Below, piece by piece: positions 31,962 through 40,753 of a DNA stretch of 64,000 nt. A model generated the notes under the pieces. The model did not search any database and was not told the origin of the DNA. It saw only the letters and a list, made by a program, of their open reading frames with translations. The stretch covers positions 62,001 through 126,000 of the forward strand of contig JAJEGH010000045.1 in assembly GCA_022819985.1 (NCBI GenBank). Direction: 5' to 3'. Every line of letters starts with the position of its first letter. Within the stretch, counting starts at the first letter, position 1. The translations under genes were made by a program, and so were the position numbers. The stretch comes from Alphaproteobacteria bacterium. GTDB taxonomy: Bacteria; Pseudomonadota; Alphaproteobacteria; Bin65.

Positions 31962-33730
31962 CGGTCTCTCCCGACCGGGGTCGCGCTGCGGCGGGTCTTT
32001 TTCCGGGGCGCCCGCGCGGCGCTGGCCAGGACCTGCTTGCGGGCTTCCCGCGGCTCCTCGGCCTGGGGCGCGATTTGCAAAATCGGCGCGATCCGTTCGA
32101 TGATCTCCTTGGCTGCCGGTGCGGCGACCCAGCCTGCGGTCGCGTAGCCGTGGCTCTTCTTGTTGCCCCTCGGCTCGTCGAGCGAAACGAGCAGCACATA
32201 GCGCGGCCGGTTCATCGGGAAGGCGGCGACGAAAGACGACAGCAGCGCCTTGCGCCGGTAACCGCCGCGTCCGGCCTTTTCCGCCGTGCCCGTTTTGCCG
32301 CCGACCCGGTATCCCTTGGCGTTCGCCCGCTTGCCCGTGCCTTCCAGGACGACGCGGCGCATCAGTCCGCGGAGAATGCGGCTGGTCTTCGACGATACGA
32401 TGCGCCGCCGCCACAGGGGCCGCCCGTTCGGGCGCTTGAGCAGGGTCGGCCTCACCATCACGCCGTCGTTGACGATACCGGCAACCGCAGCGACGAGATG
32501 AACCGGTGTGACGGCGATACCGTGGCCGAACGCGATCGTCAGCGTATTGACCGGCCGCCAGTGCCGCGGATACAGCGGCTGGCCGGTTTCCGGCAGTTCC
32601 AGGGGAAGTTGCGCAAGCATTCCCGCCCGGCGCAGGAAGGCCTTCTGGCGCTTGGCTCCGATCTGCCGCCCGATCAGCGCAGAACCGATATTGGACGATT
32701 TGACCAGGATGGTGCCTGTATCGATCGGCTTTGCGATCGGGTGCGAATCGCGAATGAATCGCCGCCCGGCCGGAACCGGCTTGTCGACCCGGTACATTTT
32801 GCGCAGATGGGTAACGCCGTAGTCGAGCGCCATCGCCGTATTCAGGACCTTGAAGACCGAGCCGAGTTCGTACACTCCCAGCGTGTTGCGGTTGAATCGG
32901 GCCTTTTTAGGGGCGTCCCGCAGATTGTAGGGGTCGTAGTCGGGCAGCGAGACCATCGCCGGGATCTCACCGGTCCGCACATCCATGACCAGCGCCGCAC
33001 CGCCGATGGCACGCCAGTAGGCGATCGACCGGGCCAGTATCTCGCGAACGGCGACTTGGACGCGCAGGTCTATGGACAGTCCGACCGGCCCGACGCCGGA
33101 GCGTATCCGTTTGTCCATGCCGGCCTCGACGCCGGCGGTTCCCCGGTTATCGACATCGCTCGTGCCGACAATGTGCGCGACCAGCGCACGTTGGGGGTAG
33201 GCCCGGCGCAAATCCGGGCGCGCGTGGATGCCGGCCAGCCCGAAGCGCAGGATCTCCTGGTAGGCTGCCGGCGATGCCTGTCTTTGAATCCAGACAAAGC
33301 GCGATTTGCGCCGCAGCTTCGCCGCGAGGGTGCGAACGGACTGATTCGGAAAGATATGGGCCAGGATGCGGGCCGTGCGGCCGGGATCGCCGACATGGGC
33401 GGGATCGGCATAGATCGACCAGGCGCGGATGCTGGTCGCCAGCACGACTCCGTTGCGATCGACGATATCGGCCCGATGGTCGCGCGGCAGGGCTTTGCCG
33501 GCCGCGCGCTGGGCCTTTTCGGCCTCGACGCCGGCCCGGATCACACTCAGGTCGAACAGCCGGTAACCGATGGCGGCGAACGCGAGCAGGAAGACCGCGG
33601 CGGTAACGAACAACCGGCGGCGCGCCAGGGAAATCGCCTTGCCGGCCGCACCCTCCAAATGCATTTCGCCCGGACGGCACCGGGCGGTTTCGGCGTGCGG
33701 GCGGCACAGGTCGCGGAGACGGCGGCTCAT
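31958..33730 (-). CDS. ftsI: Septal D,D-transpeptidase FtsI (PBP3)
   Basis: Cross-links septal peptidoglycan, partner of FtsW; 590 residues from ATG 33730. A basic cytoplasmic tail is followed by one membrane helix (LFVTAAVFLLAFAAIGYRLF), the pedestal domain with RADIVDRNGVVLATS, and the transpeptidase domain with SVFK (active-site serine), SSN (KSSNIGS) and KTG (GGKTGTAEK). The C-terminus is a 60-residue basic extension rich in Arg, Lys and Ala, not part of the fold. It overlaps ftsL and murE by 4 bp each. Confidence 0.97.
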   Translation of the reverse strand: MSRRLRDLCRPHAETARCRPGEMHLEGAAGKAISLARRRLFVTAAVFLLAFAAIGYRLFDLSVIRAGVEAEKAQRAAGKALPRDHRADIVDRNGVVLATSIRAWSIYADPAHVGDPGRTARILAHIFPNQSVRTLAAKLRRKSRFVWIQRQASPAAYQEILRFGLAGIHARPDLRRAYPQRALVAHIVGTSDVDNRGTAGVEAGMDKRIRSGVGPVGLSIDLRVQVAVREILARSIAYWRAIGGAALVMDVRTGEIPAMVSLPDYDPYNLRDAPKKARFNRNTLGVYELGSVFKVLNTAMALDYGVTHLRKMYRVDKPVPAGRRFIRDSHPIAKPIDTGTILVKSSNIGSALIGRQIGAKRQKAFLRRAGMLAQLPLELPETGQPLYPRHWRPVNTLTIAFGHGIAVTPVHLVAAVAGIVNDGVMVRPTLLKRPNGRPLWRRRIVSSKTSRILRGLMRRVVLEGTGKRANAKGYRVGGKTGTAEKAGRGGYRRKALLSSFVAAFPMNRPRYVLLVSLDEPRGNKKSHGYATAGWVAAPAAKEIIERIAPILQIAPQAEEPREARKQVLASAARAPRKKTRRSATPVGRDR

Positions 33731-34083
33731 CGCGGCCTCCCCGCTTTCGCGCCGCCGCGTCCGGGTTCGACGTCCGGCGCCCGGCCTTCGTCCGTTGCCG
33801 CATACTGCGCCAGGAACGTGTCGGGCAAGTCCGCGAAGCGCCTGAACTGGTCGCCGGACAGCGGGGCAAGGCCGCCCGGCGGCATTCGCCCAAGGCGCTG
33901 CGGCGAGGTCAGCAAGGTCCATTCGGCCTGCAGAATCCGGATATTGTTCCGATAGGACCGCACGTCCGCTCCTACCGCCGCAACCTGCTTTTCGAGCGTC
34001 TGGACCTGGTGCTTTACCAGGAACAGGGCGCCGGTCAGCCCGCTCAGCAGGACGAGCAGGACGATTGTGGTCCGGCGGATCAT
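33727..34083 (-). CDS. ftsL: Cell division protein FtsL
   Basis: Small bitopic protein (118 residues) that forms a coiled coil with FtsB and activates FtsW-FtsI. It has one membrane helix (TIVLLVLLSGLTGALFLV), then a heptad-like coiled coil (HQVQTLEKQVAAVGADVRSY), and ILQAEWTLLTSPQRL, a strong FtsL signature. The tail is long and Gly/Pro-rich. The 4-bp overlaps on both sides place it between rsmH and ftsI, the standard position. Confidence 0.93.
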   Translation of the reverse strand: MIRRTTIVLLVLLSGLTGALFLVKHQVQTLEKQVAAVGADVRSYRNNIRILQAEWTLLTSPQRLGRMPPGGLAPLSGDQFRRFADLPDTFLAQYAATDEGRAPDVEPGRGGAKAGRPR

Positions 34084-35057
34084 GCCGCGCCCCCGGCCGG
34101 AATACCGGCGCCATTGTCGGCCCAGGCCGGATTATCCGTCCGCTCCGCCGCGCGCAGCCGGGAGGAACGGGCGCGCGGGTTGGCGGCCAGTTCGCCGGCC
34201 GAGGGCGCGATCGCCCGGCGGTGCAACGGTCGGAACGTCGGCAGCCGCCGCCCGGCCGGGTCTGGCCGGTGACGCGAGCCGCGCGACGCCTCGACGCTGC
34301 GGTCGCGCAGGAATCGCTTTACGCGCCGGTCTTCGAGCGAGTGGAAACAGACCACGGCGAGCCGCCCGCCCGCCCGCAGCAGGCGTTCGGCGCCGCGCAG
34401 GCCGCGGTCGAGCTCTTCGAGTTCGCCGTTGACGTACAGCCGCAGGGCCTGGAAGGTGCGGGTCGCCGGATCGATGCCGCCGGCCGGGCGAGGTGCGGCC
34501 GACCGGACGATTTCCGCCAGTTGGAGCGTCCGCTCGACCGGTTCCGTGCGGCGCGCGCGGACGATGGCCTTCGCAATGCGGCGGGCGGCGCGTTCTTCGC
34601 CCAAGGTGAAGATGATTTTCGAAAGCTCCGCTTCGGCGGCGCGGTTCACGACATCGGCGGCGGTCGGGCCGCAGCGGCCCATGCGCATGTCGAGCGGGCC
34701 GTCGCGGCGGAAGGAAAATCCGCGCTCGGGGGTGTCGAGCTGGGGCGAGGATACGCCGATATCGAGGGCGACCCCGTCGACCGGCGCGTCGGTGACCGCG
34801 CGGACGAGGCGTTCCATGTCGCCGAACCGGCCTTCGATCAGCGTGAGCCGGCCGCCATACCGGTCGCACAGCGCGCGGCCCCGTTCGATGGCGTCCGGAT
34901 CGCGGTCGATGGCGGTCACCCGGCAGTCGGCGGCATCCAGAAGTGCAGCGGCGTACCCTCCGGCGCCGAAGGTTCCGTCGACATAGGCGCCGCCGGGACG
35001 CGGCGCGAGCGCGCGGACCGCCTCGTTCAAAAGGACGGGGATGTGGGCGGCGGTCAT
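34080..35057 (-). CDS. rsmH: 16S rRNA (cytosine(1402)-N(4))-methyltransferase
   Basis: SAM-dependent methyltransferase (old name MraW) acting on C1402 of 16S rRNA, 325 residues. ATG 35057 is chosen because it overlaps the mraZ stop by 4 bp and begins MTAAHIPVLLNEAV, the family start. The SAM motif is VDGTFGAGGYAAALL, then LDIGVSSPQLD and RGFSFRRDGPLDMRM, all diagnostic. The frame is open upstream to 35084, but that reading would overlap mraZ more. Overlaps ftsL by 4 bp. Confidence 0.97.
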   Translation of the reverse strand: MTAAHIPVLLNEAVRALAPRPGGAYVDGTFGAGGYAAALLDAADCRVTAIDRDPDAIERGRALCDRYGGRLTLIEGRFGDMERLVRAVTDAPVDGVALDIGVSSPQLDTPERGFSFRRDGPLDMRMGRCGPTAADVVNRAAEAELSKIIFTLGEERAARRIAKAIVRARRTEPVERTLQLAEIVRSAAPRPAGGIDPATRTFQALRLYVNGELEELDRGLRGAERLLRAGGRLAVVCFHSLEDRRVKRFLRDRSVEASRGSRHRPDPAGRRLPTFRPLHRRAIAPSAGELAANPRARSSRLRAAERTDNPAWADNGAGIPAGGAA

Positions 35058-35536
35058 GCCGCGCCTCCGGCCCCGAGCGACCACAGATCCTTCAGGCCGA
35101 TCTGGCCGAGCGGGCCTTTCGCGGCATCGGCGCGCCAGGATTCGCGGCGCTCCGGCGACCAGATCTGGAATGTTCTGCCGACACCGACAAACACCGCCTT
35201 GTCTTCGATCGCGGCGACGCCGGTAAATTCTTCAGGCAGAATGATCCGGCCTTCGCCGTCGAAGGGCAGTTCTTCGGATTCCGACAGGATGCGTTCGATC
35301 GCCTGCTGCTCGTCCGGCGTAAGCCCCTCGCGGGCGTCGAGCCGGTCGATCGTATCCTCGATCCGCCGGTAGTCGCAGGCGTCGATTGCGCCGAGCCCCT
35401 CGTTCGGGAAGACGACGATGCCGTTGAAAGCGCCCGCGCCGGATTGGGCGGACAATGTCGCACGAAACCGCGCCGGCACGGAAACCCGCCCTTTCCTGTC
35501 GATTCTGTTCGTAAACGTGCCGATGAACGACGCCAT
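35054..35536 (-). CDS. mraZ: Transcriptional regulator MraZ
   Basis: Ring-forming DNA-binding protein that represses its own dcw operon in E. coli, 160 residues. It carries two SpoVT/AbrB-like units: the first with NRIDRKGRVSVPARFR, the second with GEGRIILPEEF. First gene of the cluster. The leader is long: about 115 bases from the predicted start of transcription to ATG 35536. TGG repeats at 10-bp spacing overlap the promoter upstream. It overlaps rsmH by 4 bp. Confidence 0.95.
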   Translation of the reverse strand: MASFIGTFTNRIDRKGRVSVPARFRATLSAQSGAGAFNGIVVFPNEGLGAIDACDYRRIEDTIDRLDAREGLTPDEQQAIERILSESEELPFDGEGRIILPEEFTGVAAIEDKAVFVGVGRTFQIWSPERRESWRADAAKGPLGQIGLKDLWSLGAGGAA

Positions 35537-35648
35537 ACGAACCCCATCCCCGCGAGGGCAGTGCCGCCGGATTCGGGGCTTGCCCGGACTATCGTTCCCA
35601 TGGTGCCGGCCCGGTCACACTGTCGGGTCACACTGCGCCGATCATCCA

Positions 35649-35688
35649 TGGCCGGTTATGGGATATCATGGGATTTCATGGAAGTCAA
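35649..35688 (-). promoter_or_regulatory. dcw promoter with MraZ-box repeats
   Basis: On the plus strand TGGCC (35649), TGGGA (35659), TGGGA (35669) and TGGAA (35679) start at exact 10-bp steps. E. coli MraZ binds TGGGN repeats spaced by five bases, the same geometry. On the minus strand a promoter TTGACT (35683-35688), 17-bp spacer, TATCCC (35660-35665) overlaps these boxes, so MraZ bound here would cover the promoter. The -35 is good, the -10 weak. The direction suits mraZ. Confidence 0.7.
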
Positions 35689-35821
35689 TGCCGCAAAGAT
35701 CGGAATTTCTAGGCAAATCAAGCGGTTGGGATATCCCTGGCACCTATATGTGGGGCTTGCGGCGGACTGGCGGCGGCGCGCGCCCGAAACGCGCGGCAAC
35801 GCCGTTTCCCTTGGGGGCAGA

Positions 35822-36224
<403 letters not shown>

Positions 36225-36229
36225 CCGTC

Positions 36230-36258
36230 AACATCGTTACCCGGCCGGCCGCGGTCAA
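36230..36258 (-). promoter_or_regulatory. Promoter of rnpB
   Basis: On the minus strand TTGACC (36253-36258), a 17-bp spacer and GATGTT (36230-36235). The first transcribed base is then expected near 36223, matching the P1 stem end of the RNA. Confidence 0.6.
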
Positions 36259-36268
36259 GATGTCCGGC

Positions 36269-37000
36269 CTACGCCGCGGCGGCAACGACCGCAGCCAGGG
36301 CGGCGGTTTCCGAATCGGCCGTCCCGGTCACCGACACCGGCCGGAAACGGCGCTGGAACGCGGCAAGGACCGCTGTGCGCCCGCGCGGCTTCGCTGCCCC
36401 GGCGTCGCCGGGCTCCGCCGGCCAGCGATACCCGATCCTTTCCAGATTGCGGCCGATCGACTGCCGGTCGGCCTCCGGTTCCGCCTCGAGCCTTGCCTGC
36501 ACGGTCCGGGCATCGGGCCAATAGCCGACGCCGGCCGCCGCGAGCAACGGCCAGTCGAACAGTTCGCCGGGATCGGTCTTGCGCTCCGGCGCGACATCGC
36601 TGTGGCCGACGACGCGCAGCGGGCGGATGCGGTAGCGCTCCACGACCGCTTGCGACAGGGCCAGCACCGCCTGCATCTGCGCCTCCGGAAACGACCGGTA
36701 GCCGAACTCGTGACCGGGATTGACGATCTCGATGCCGATCGAGAGCCCGTTCACATCGGTTTCGCCCTGCCAGCAGGCGACGCCGGCGTGCCACGCCCGC
36801 CGGTCTTCCGCGACATGGGCATAGACCGTGCCGCCCTCGTCCACCGTGTAATGGGCGCTGACCTGCGCGGCCGGATCGCACAGCCGGTCCAGCGCCTCGG
36901 CGGCTGTCCGCATCCCGGTATAGTGCAGCACCAGCATGTCCGGCGCCCGGCCGCCGGGCCGCGCGTTATGGTTCGGGGAAGGTCGCTCGACGATTTGCAT
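36269..37000 (-). CDS. N-acetylmuramoyl-L-alanine amidase, Amidase_2 with C-terminal peptidoglycan-binding-like domain
   Basis: Zinc amidase of the AmpD/AmiD group, 243 residues. Zinc ligands are expected at LHYTG (near residue 26), in WHAGVACWQG, and in GHSDVAPERKTDPG (His, with the Asp/Lys pair near). NGLSIGIEIVNPG is characteristic. The last 70 residues have the YRWPAEPGD and VLAAFQRRFRP features of a peptidoglycan-binding fold. No clear signal peptide, so it may act in the cytoplasm on recycled anhydromuropeptides, as AmpD does. It starts 18 bases after the EamA gene, so the two may be co-transcribed. Confidence 0.92.
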   Translation of the reverse strand: MQIVERPSPNHNARPGGRAPDMLVLHYTGMRTAAEALDRLCDPAAQVSAHYTVDEGGTVYAHVAEDRRAWHAGVACWQGETDVNGLSIGIEIVNPGHEFGYRSFPEAQMQAVLALSQAVVERYRIRPLRVVGHSDVAPERKTDPGELFDWPLLAAAGVGYWPDARTVQARLEAEPEADRQSIGRNLERIGYRWPAEPGDAGAAKPRGRTAVLAAFQRRFRPVSVTGTADSETAALAAVVAAAA

Positions 37001-37018
37001 ACCGGCATTCCGGGCGCG

Positions 37019-37891
37019 TCAGGATTTGAGCGGCGCTTCGGCCGTGGCCGGGCGGCGCAGTACGATAACCGCCACGCCGGCGACCGTCAGCACCGAACCG
37101 AGGATCATCTGCCAGGTCGTCTGCTCGCCCAGGATCCAGACGCCGCCCATGACGCCGAACACCGGCACGACGAGCGTGAAGGGCATGACCTGGTTCACCG
37201 CGTAGCGCCGGAGGAACGAATACCAGATACCGTAGCCGATCAGGCCGACGCAGACGGTCATATAGGCCACGGCGCCCCAGCCGTAGAGGCCCGCAGCCTG
37301 GAAGTCGCGCCAGTGGTTGTCCTCGAAAATCAGCGAGATCGCGAGCAGTTGCGGCGCGGCGAACAGGCTGCTCCAGCCGAGCACGCCGAGGGGAGGCGCG
37401 TCGCCCATCGCCTTCACCTGGATGTTCGAGGTCGCGAAGACCAGCGAGGCGGTGACGACCAGGCCCAGATGGAACAGGTTCGATTCCATGCGCGGCTCGC
37501 CGGCGATCAGCACGATGCCGGCGAAGGCGCCGACCATACCGAGCATGCGCCGCCAGCCGAGATAGTCCTTGAACAGGATCGCCGCGAGGATCGAGGCGAA
37601 CGGCACCTGGAGCTGGATGGCGACGGCGGCGACGGCGGCGTCCACGCCGGCGACCCCGGTGAACATCAGGCCGAAATGCAGCGAGCCCATGGTGAAGGAC
37701 AGGCCGACCACATGGCCCATCTTCGCCCGCGGCATCTCGACGAAGGGAACCAGCACCAGCCCCATGATCAGGAAGCGGAGGCTGAGCAGGAATATCGGTT
37801 CGAAATCCCGGAAGCCGAATTTCGCGGCGACGAAATTCAGGCCCCAGAGCACCATCACGCCGAACAGGAGGGCGGCGTGGCTCAACCGCAT
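37019..37891 (-). CDS. EamA/DMT family transporter
   Basis: Drug/metabolite exporter-type inner-membrane protein, 290 residues, about ten helices in two EamA repeats. The first repeat starts LLFGVMVLWGLNFVAAKFG, typical of the family; the second ends TLVVPVFGVMGGVWILGEQ with a conserved PVFG and GE near the C-terminus. Substrate unknown; relatives export amino acids or metabolites. Its start is 10 bases after uup, so they may share a transcript. Confidence 0.9.
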   Translation of the reverse strand: MRLSHAALLFGVMVLWGLNFVAAKFGFRDFEPIFLLSLRFLIMGLVLVPFVEMPRAKMGHVVGLSFTMGSLHFGLMFTGVAGVDAAVAAVAIQLQVPFASILAAILFKDYLGWRRMLGMVGAFAGIVLIAGEPRMESNLFHLGLVVTASLVFATSNIQVKAMGDAPPLGVLGWSSLFAAPQLLAISLIFEDNHWRDFQAAGLYGWGAVAYMTVCVGLIGYGIWYSFLRRYAVNQVMPFTLVVPVFGVMGGVWILGEQTTWQMILGSVLTVAGVAVIVLRRPATAEAPLKS

Positions 37892-37901
37892 CGGACCGGC
37901 C

Positions 37902-39809
37902 TCACGCCGCCGTGGCTCCCGCCGCGCCGCCTCGATTTCTCTGCGCCGCTTCGGCTTCCTCGCGCCGCGTTTCCAGGATCAGCCAGCGATCCTCGGCCGC
38001 CGACAAATCGGTCCTCGCCGCCTCGAGCCGGGCCGCGGCTTGGGCGAAGCGGCCGGGGTCGGCGGCGTACAGGCCTCGGTCCGAGAGCTCCGCCTCCAGC
38101 GCGGCGATCTCCGCCTCCAGCGCGGCGATCTCGTCCGGCAGCAGGTCGAGGGCGCGCCGGTCCTTGTAGCTGAGCCGCGTTGCCGGGCGGGACTTCGCCG
38201 GCGCTTCGGGCGCCGTCTTTGTGCCGCCCTTCCCCGGCGGGGCTGCCGGAGGGACGGCGGCTCCCGAAGGACGGTCCGGGCGCTGGACCAGGTAATCGGC
38301 ATAGCCGCCGGCATATTCCTTCACCCGCCCGTCGCCTTCCAGGACGATGGTGCTGCTTACCGTCTTGTCCAGAAAATCCCGGTCGTGGCTGACCAGGATC
38401 AGGGTGCCGGCATAGTCGGCGAGCAGGCCCTGGAGCAGGTCGAGCGTGTCCATGTCGAGGTCGTTGGTCGGCTCGTCCAGGATCAGCAGGTCGCTGGGCG
38501 TCGCCAGCACCTTGGCGAGCATCAGCCGGTTGCCCTGGCCGCCGGAGAGAGTCGCCACCCGCGCCTCGGCTTCGCGCGGATCGAACAGCCAGTCTTTGAG
38601 ATAGCCGCGGACATGGCGCATCGAACCGCCGACGCGGACCAGGTCGCCGCCGGATTCGCACAATGTGCTTTTGAGCGTGGCTTTCGGGTCGAGCAGGCGG
38701 CGCTCCTGGTCGAAATAGGCCAGGCTCAGCGCCTTGCCGACCCGGACATGGCCGCTGTCCGGCTTCAGTTCGCCGATCAGCATTTTGAGCAGCGTCGTCT
38801 TGCCCGCCCCGTTCGGGCCGATGATGCCGATGCGGTCGCCGCGCAGGATGCGGGTCGAAAATCCCTCGACAACGGTGCGGGTATCCGTCCCGCCGGAATC
38901 CGCCCCTTCCGGGCCGAACCGCTTGGCGATGTCCCGCGCTTCGATAACCAGCTTGCTGCGCACTTCGCCGTCGTCGATCCTGGCGCGGATACGCCCGGTG
39001 TCGGCGAGCAGGGCGGCGCGGGCGGCGCGCATCTCCTCCAGCTTGCGCAGGCGGCCCTGGTTGCGCCGCCGGCGCGCCGTCACGCCGCGCAGCAGCCAGC
39101 GGGCTTCGTCCCGCAGCCGGCTGTCGAGCCGCTGCGCCTCGCGCGCCTCTTCGTCCAGAACCCGCTCGCACCAGTCGTCGAAGGCGCCGAAGCCCTGGCC
39201 GGTCCGGCGCAGCCGGCCCCGCTCCAGCCACAGGATGCTGTTGGTGACGTTGGCGAGGAAGGTGCGGTCGTGGCTCACGACCAACGCCGCGCCCCGGAAC
39301 TTCCGCACGGCGCCTTCCAGCCACTGGATCGTCGCGATGTCCAGATGGTTGGTCGGCTCGTCGAGCAGCAGCAGGTCCGGCGGATCGACGAAAACCTGGG
39401 CGAGCGCCGCCCGGCGCTGTTCGCCGCCCGACAGGCCGGCGACGTCGCGCCCGCCGTCCAGTTCGAAGAGCGAGAGCGCGGCTTCCACGGCATGGCGCGG
39501 GTGCGTCTCCTGCGGCCGGCCCAGCGCGATGTCGGCCGAGACCCAGTCGAACACGCGCGTGCCTGCCGTCATGGCGGGCTCCTGGGCCAGATAGGCGACG
39601 GTGAGGCCCGGTTCGGCGTAGCGTTCTCCGGCGTCGAGCTCCAGCTCGCCGGCGATCAGCTTCATCAGGGTCGATTTTCCGCAGCCGTTGCGGCCGACCA
39701 GGCAGGCGATATCGCCCTTGGCGATATGCAGGGTCAGCCCCGCGAACAGCGGCGGGCCGCCGAATCCGATCGCGGCGTCGCGCAGGGAGAGTAGGGGCGG
39801 CGGCGCCAC
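37902..39809 (-). CDS. uup: ABC-F family ATPase (Uup-like)
   Basis: Soluble ATPase with two ABC domains and no membrane part, 635 residues. First domain: Walker A GRNGCGKST, signature LSGGEQRR, Walker B LLLLDEPTNHLD. Second: GPNGAGKTT, LSGGQGNR, LILDEPTNDLD. After the second domain comes an Ala/Glu-rich coiled-coil C-terminus (LEAEIAALEAELSD) as in Uup, which binds branched DNA or ribosomes. GTG start at 39809; the RES toxin gene ends three bases upstream, hinting at a joint transcript. Confidence 0.93.
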   Translation of the reverse strand: MAPPPLLSLRDAAIGFGGPPLFAGLTLHIAKGDIACLVGRNGCGKSTLMKLIAGELELDAGERYAEPGLTVAYLAQEPAMTAGTRVFDWVSADIALGRPQETHPRHAVEAALSLFELDGGRDVAGLSGGEQRRAALAQVFVDPPDLLLLDEPTNHLDIATIQWLEGAVRKFRGAALVVSHDRTFLANVTNSILWLERGRLRRTGQGFGAFDDWCERVLDEEAREAQRLDSRLRDEARWLLRGVTARRRRNQGRLRKLEEMRAARAALLADTGRIRARIDDGEVRSKLVIEARDIAKRFGPEGADSGGTDTRTVVEGFSTRILRGDRIGIIGPNGAGKTTLLKMLIGELKPDSGHVRVGKALSLAYFDQERRLLDPKATLKSTLCESGGDLVRVGGSMRHVRGYLKDWLFDPREAEARVATLSGGQGNRLMLAKVLATPSDLLILDEPTNDLDMDTLDLLQGLLADYAGTLILVSHDRDFLDKTVSSTIVLEGDGRVKEYAGGYADYLVQRPDRPSGAAVPPAAPPGKGGTKTAPEAPAKSRPATRLSYKDRRALDLLPDEIAALEAEIAALEAELSDRGLYAADPGRFAQAAARLEAARTDLSAAEDRWLILETRREEAEAAQRNRGGAAGATAA

Positions 39810-39812
39810 GGG

Positions 39813-40274
39813 TCAGGACTCGCCGCGAATCAGCCGCGGGTCCAGTCCGAGCGGCGCTTGCGAAAGGACGGCGATCCGACCGGCGTCGGCGTGCTGCGGG
39901 TTGATCAGGACATTCTCCTCTTCCGGCACGACGGCCGACGGCAGGTGCAACGCCGCCGACCGGGCGGCGCGGACCCAGAGATCGCCCACGGATTGCGTGA
40001 GGCCGGTCGCGCCGTCGCGCCAGTGCGCCGGCAGGTCGGCGGCGGCGCGGGCTTCCCGGCGGATGTCGTCGGGGATCGAGATTTCCAGTCTGATATAGTC
40101 TTCGGGCAGGAGGTCCGGGCCGGTATGGACGAGGATTTCGAGGATAGCCAGCGAGAGATGGCGCGAGGCGTACACCAGCCGCGTCCCCGGCGAGTTCCAG
40201 CGGCCGCCGTAGAGGAAGGCGCCCTCGCCATCCAGCGCAGCGCGCCCGGCCCGGCACAGACGCCAGACGATCAC
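39813..40274 (-). CDS. RES-domain toxin (NAD+ phosphorylase type)
   Basis: Toxin half of a RES-Xre pair, 153 residues. RES toxins destroy NAD+ by phosphorolysis in known cases. It shows the family's opening WRLCRAG, YGGRWNSPGTRLVY (conserved Arg/Trp/Asn/Gly) and AILEILVHTG, then VVPEEENVLINPQH near the end, where the Asn-Pro pair is conserved. GTG at 40274 is the start, with GGAAG about ten bases before it; it begins 25 bases after the antitoxin stop. Toxin and antitoxin are in the usual order, antitoxin first. Confidence 0.9.
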   Translation of the reverse strand: MIVWRLCRAGRAALDGEGAFLYGGRWNSPGTRLVYASRHLSLAILEILVHTGPDLLPEDYIRLEISIPDDIRREARAAADLPAHWRDGATGLTQSVGDLWVRAARSAALHLPSAVVPEEENVLINPQHADAGRIAVLSQAPLGLDPRLIRGES

Positions 40275-40299
40275 CGCCGGCCGGTCTTCCGCAGACGCC

Positions 40300-40704
40300 T
40301 CATCCGTAGACGCCGTGCGCCAGCCGGCCCAGGACGGTCTCGACCAGGCGCGCGCCTTCGCCGGTCGAGCACAGGTCGAGGGGGCGATGGCCGCCGGCCG
40401 CGCCGTTCGACGTCCGCAGCCAGCGGTGCGCCTTTGCCGGGTCTCCGAAGGTTTCTTCGGCCAGCTTCACAATGTCCGAGACCCGCGCCAGTCGATCCGA
40501 TTCTCCCGACGTGAACCTGCCGGACCGCTTGCGGCGCATCAGGGTTCTTTTCGGGGCGATCATCGCTTCGGCTTCGTCCGCCGATATCCGGCTCCGGTCC
40601 AGCAGGTCCTGCAGTTCGGACCAGCGCAGCCCGGCGGCGATCTCAAAATGGCGGGCCAGCGGCGGGGGTTCCGCAAGCTGCATCACGATTCCGTCCTGTG
40701 CCAT
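40300..40704 (-). CDS. Xre/MbcA/ParS-type antitoxin (DUF2384 toxin-binding domain)
   Basis: Antitoxin of the RES pair, 134 residues. The middle resembles an Xre-like helix-turn-helix (LRWSELQDLLDRSRISADE), and the C-terminus carries the toxin-binding domain ETFGDPAKAHRWLRTSN and LDLCSTGEGARLVETVLGRL. Two starts are possible: ATG 40704, which would give an almost leaderless mRNA given the promoter, or ATG 40683 (residue 8), which has AGGACGG upstream. It probably represses itself at the palindrome that overlaps its start. Confidence 0.88.
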   Translation of the reverse strand: MAQDGIVMQLAEPPPLARHFEIAAGLRWSELQDLLDRSRISADEAEAMIAPKRTLMRRKRSGRFTSGESDRLARVSDIVKLAEETFGDPAKAHRWLRTSNGAAGGHRPLDLCSTGEGARLVETVLGRLAHGVYG

Positions 40705-40741
40705 TTGCCTGTGATTTTATCGCAAATGGCACAGCGGTCAA
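40697..40741 (-). promoter_or_regulatory. Toxin-antitoxin promoter embedded in a 12-bp palindrome
   Basis: Perfect inverted repeat TGTGCCATTTGC (40697-40708) and GCAAATGGCACA (40722-40733), 13-base centre. On the minus strand TTGACC (40736-40741), 16 bases, TAAAAT (40714-40719). The -10 lies in the centre and the left arm covers the antitoxin ATG 40704, so a bound antitoxin would block both. The expected transcription start is within a few bases of that ATG. Confidence 0.8.
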
Positions 40742-40753
40742 TATGCCGGCTCG

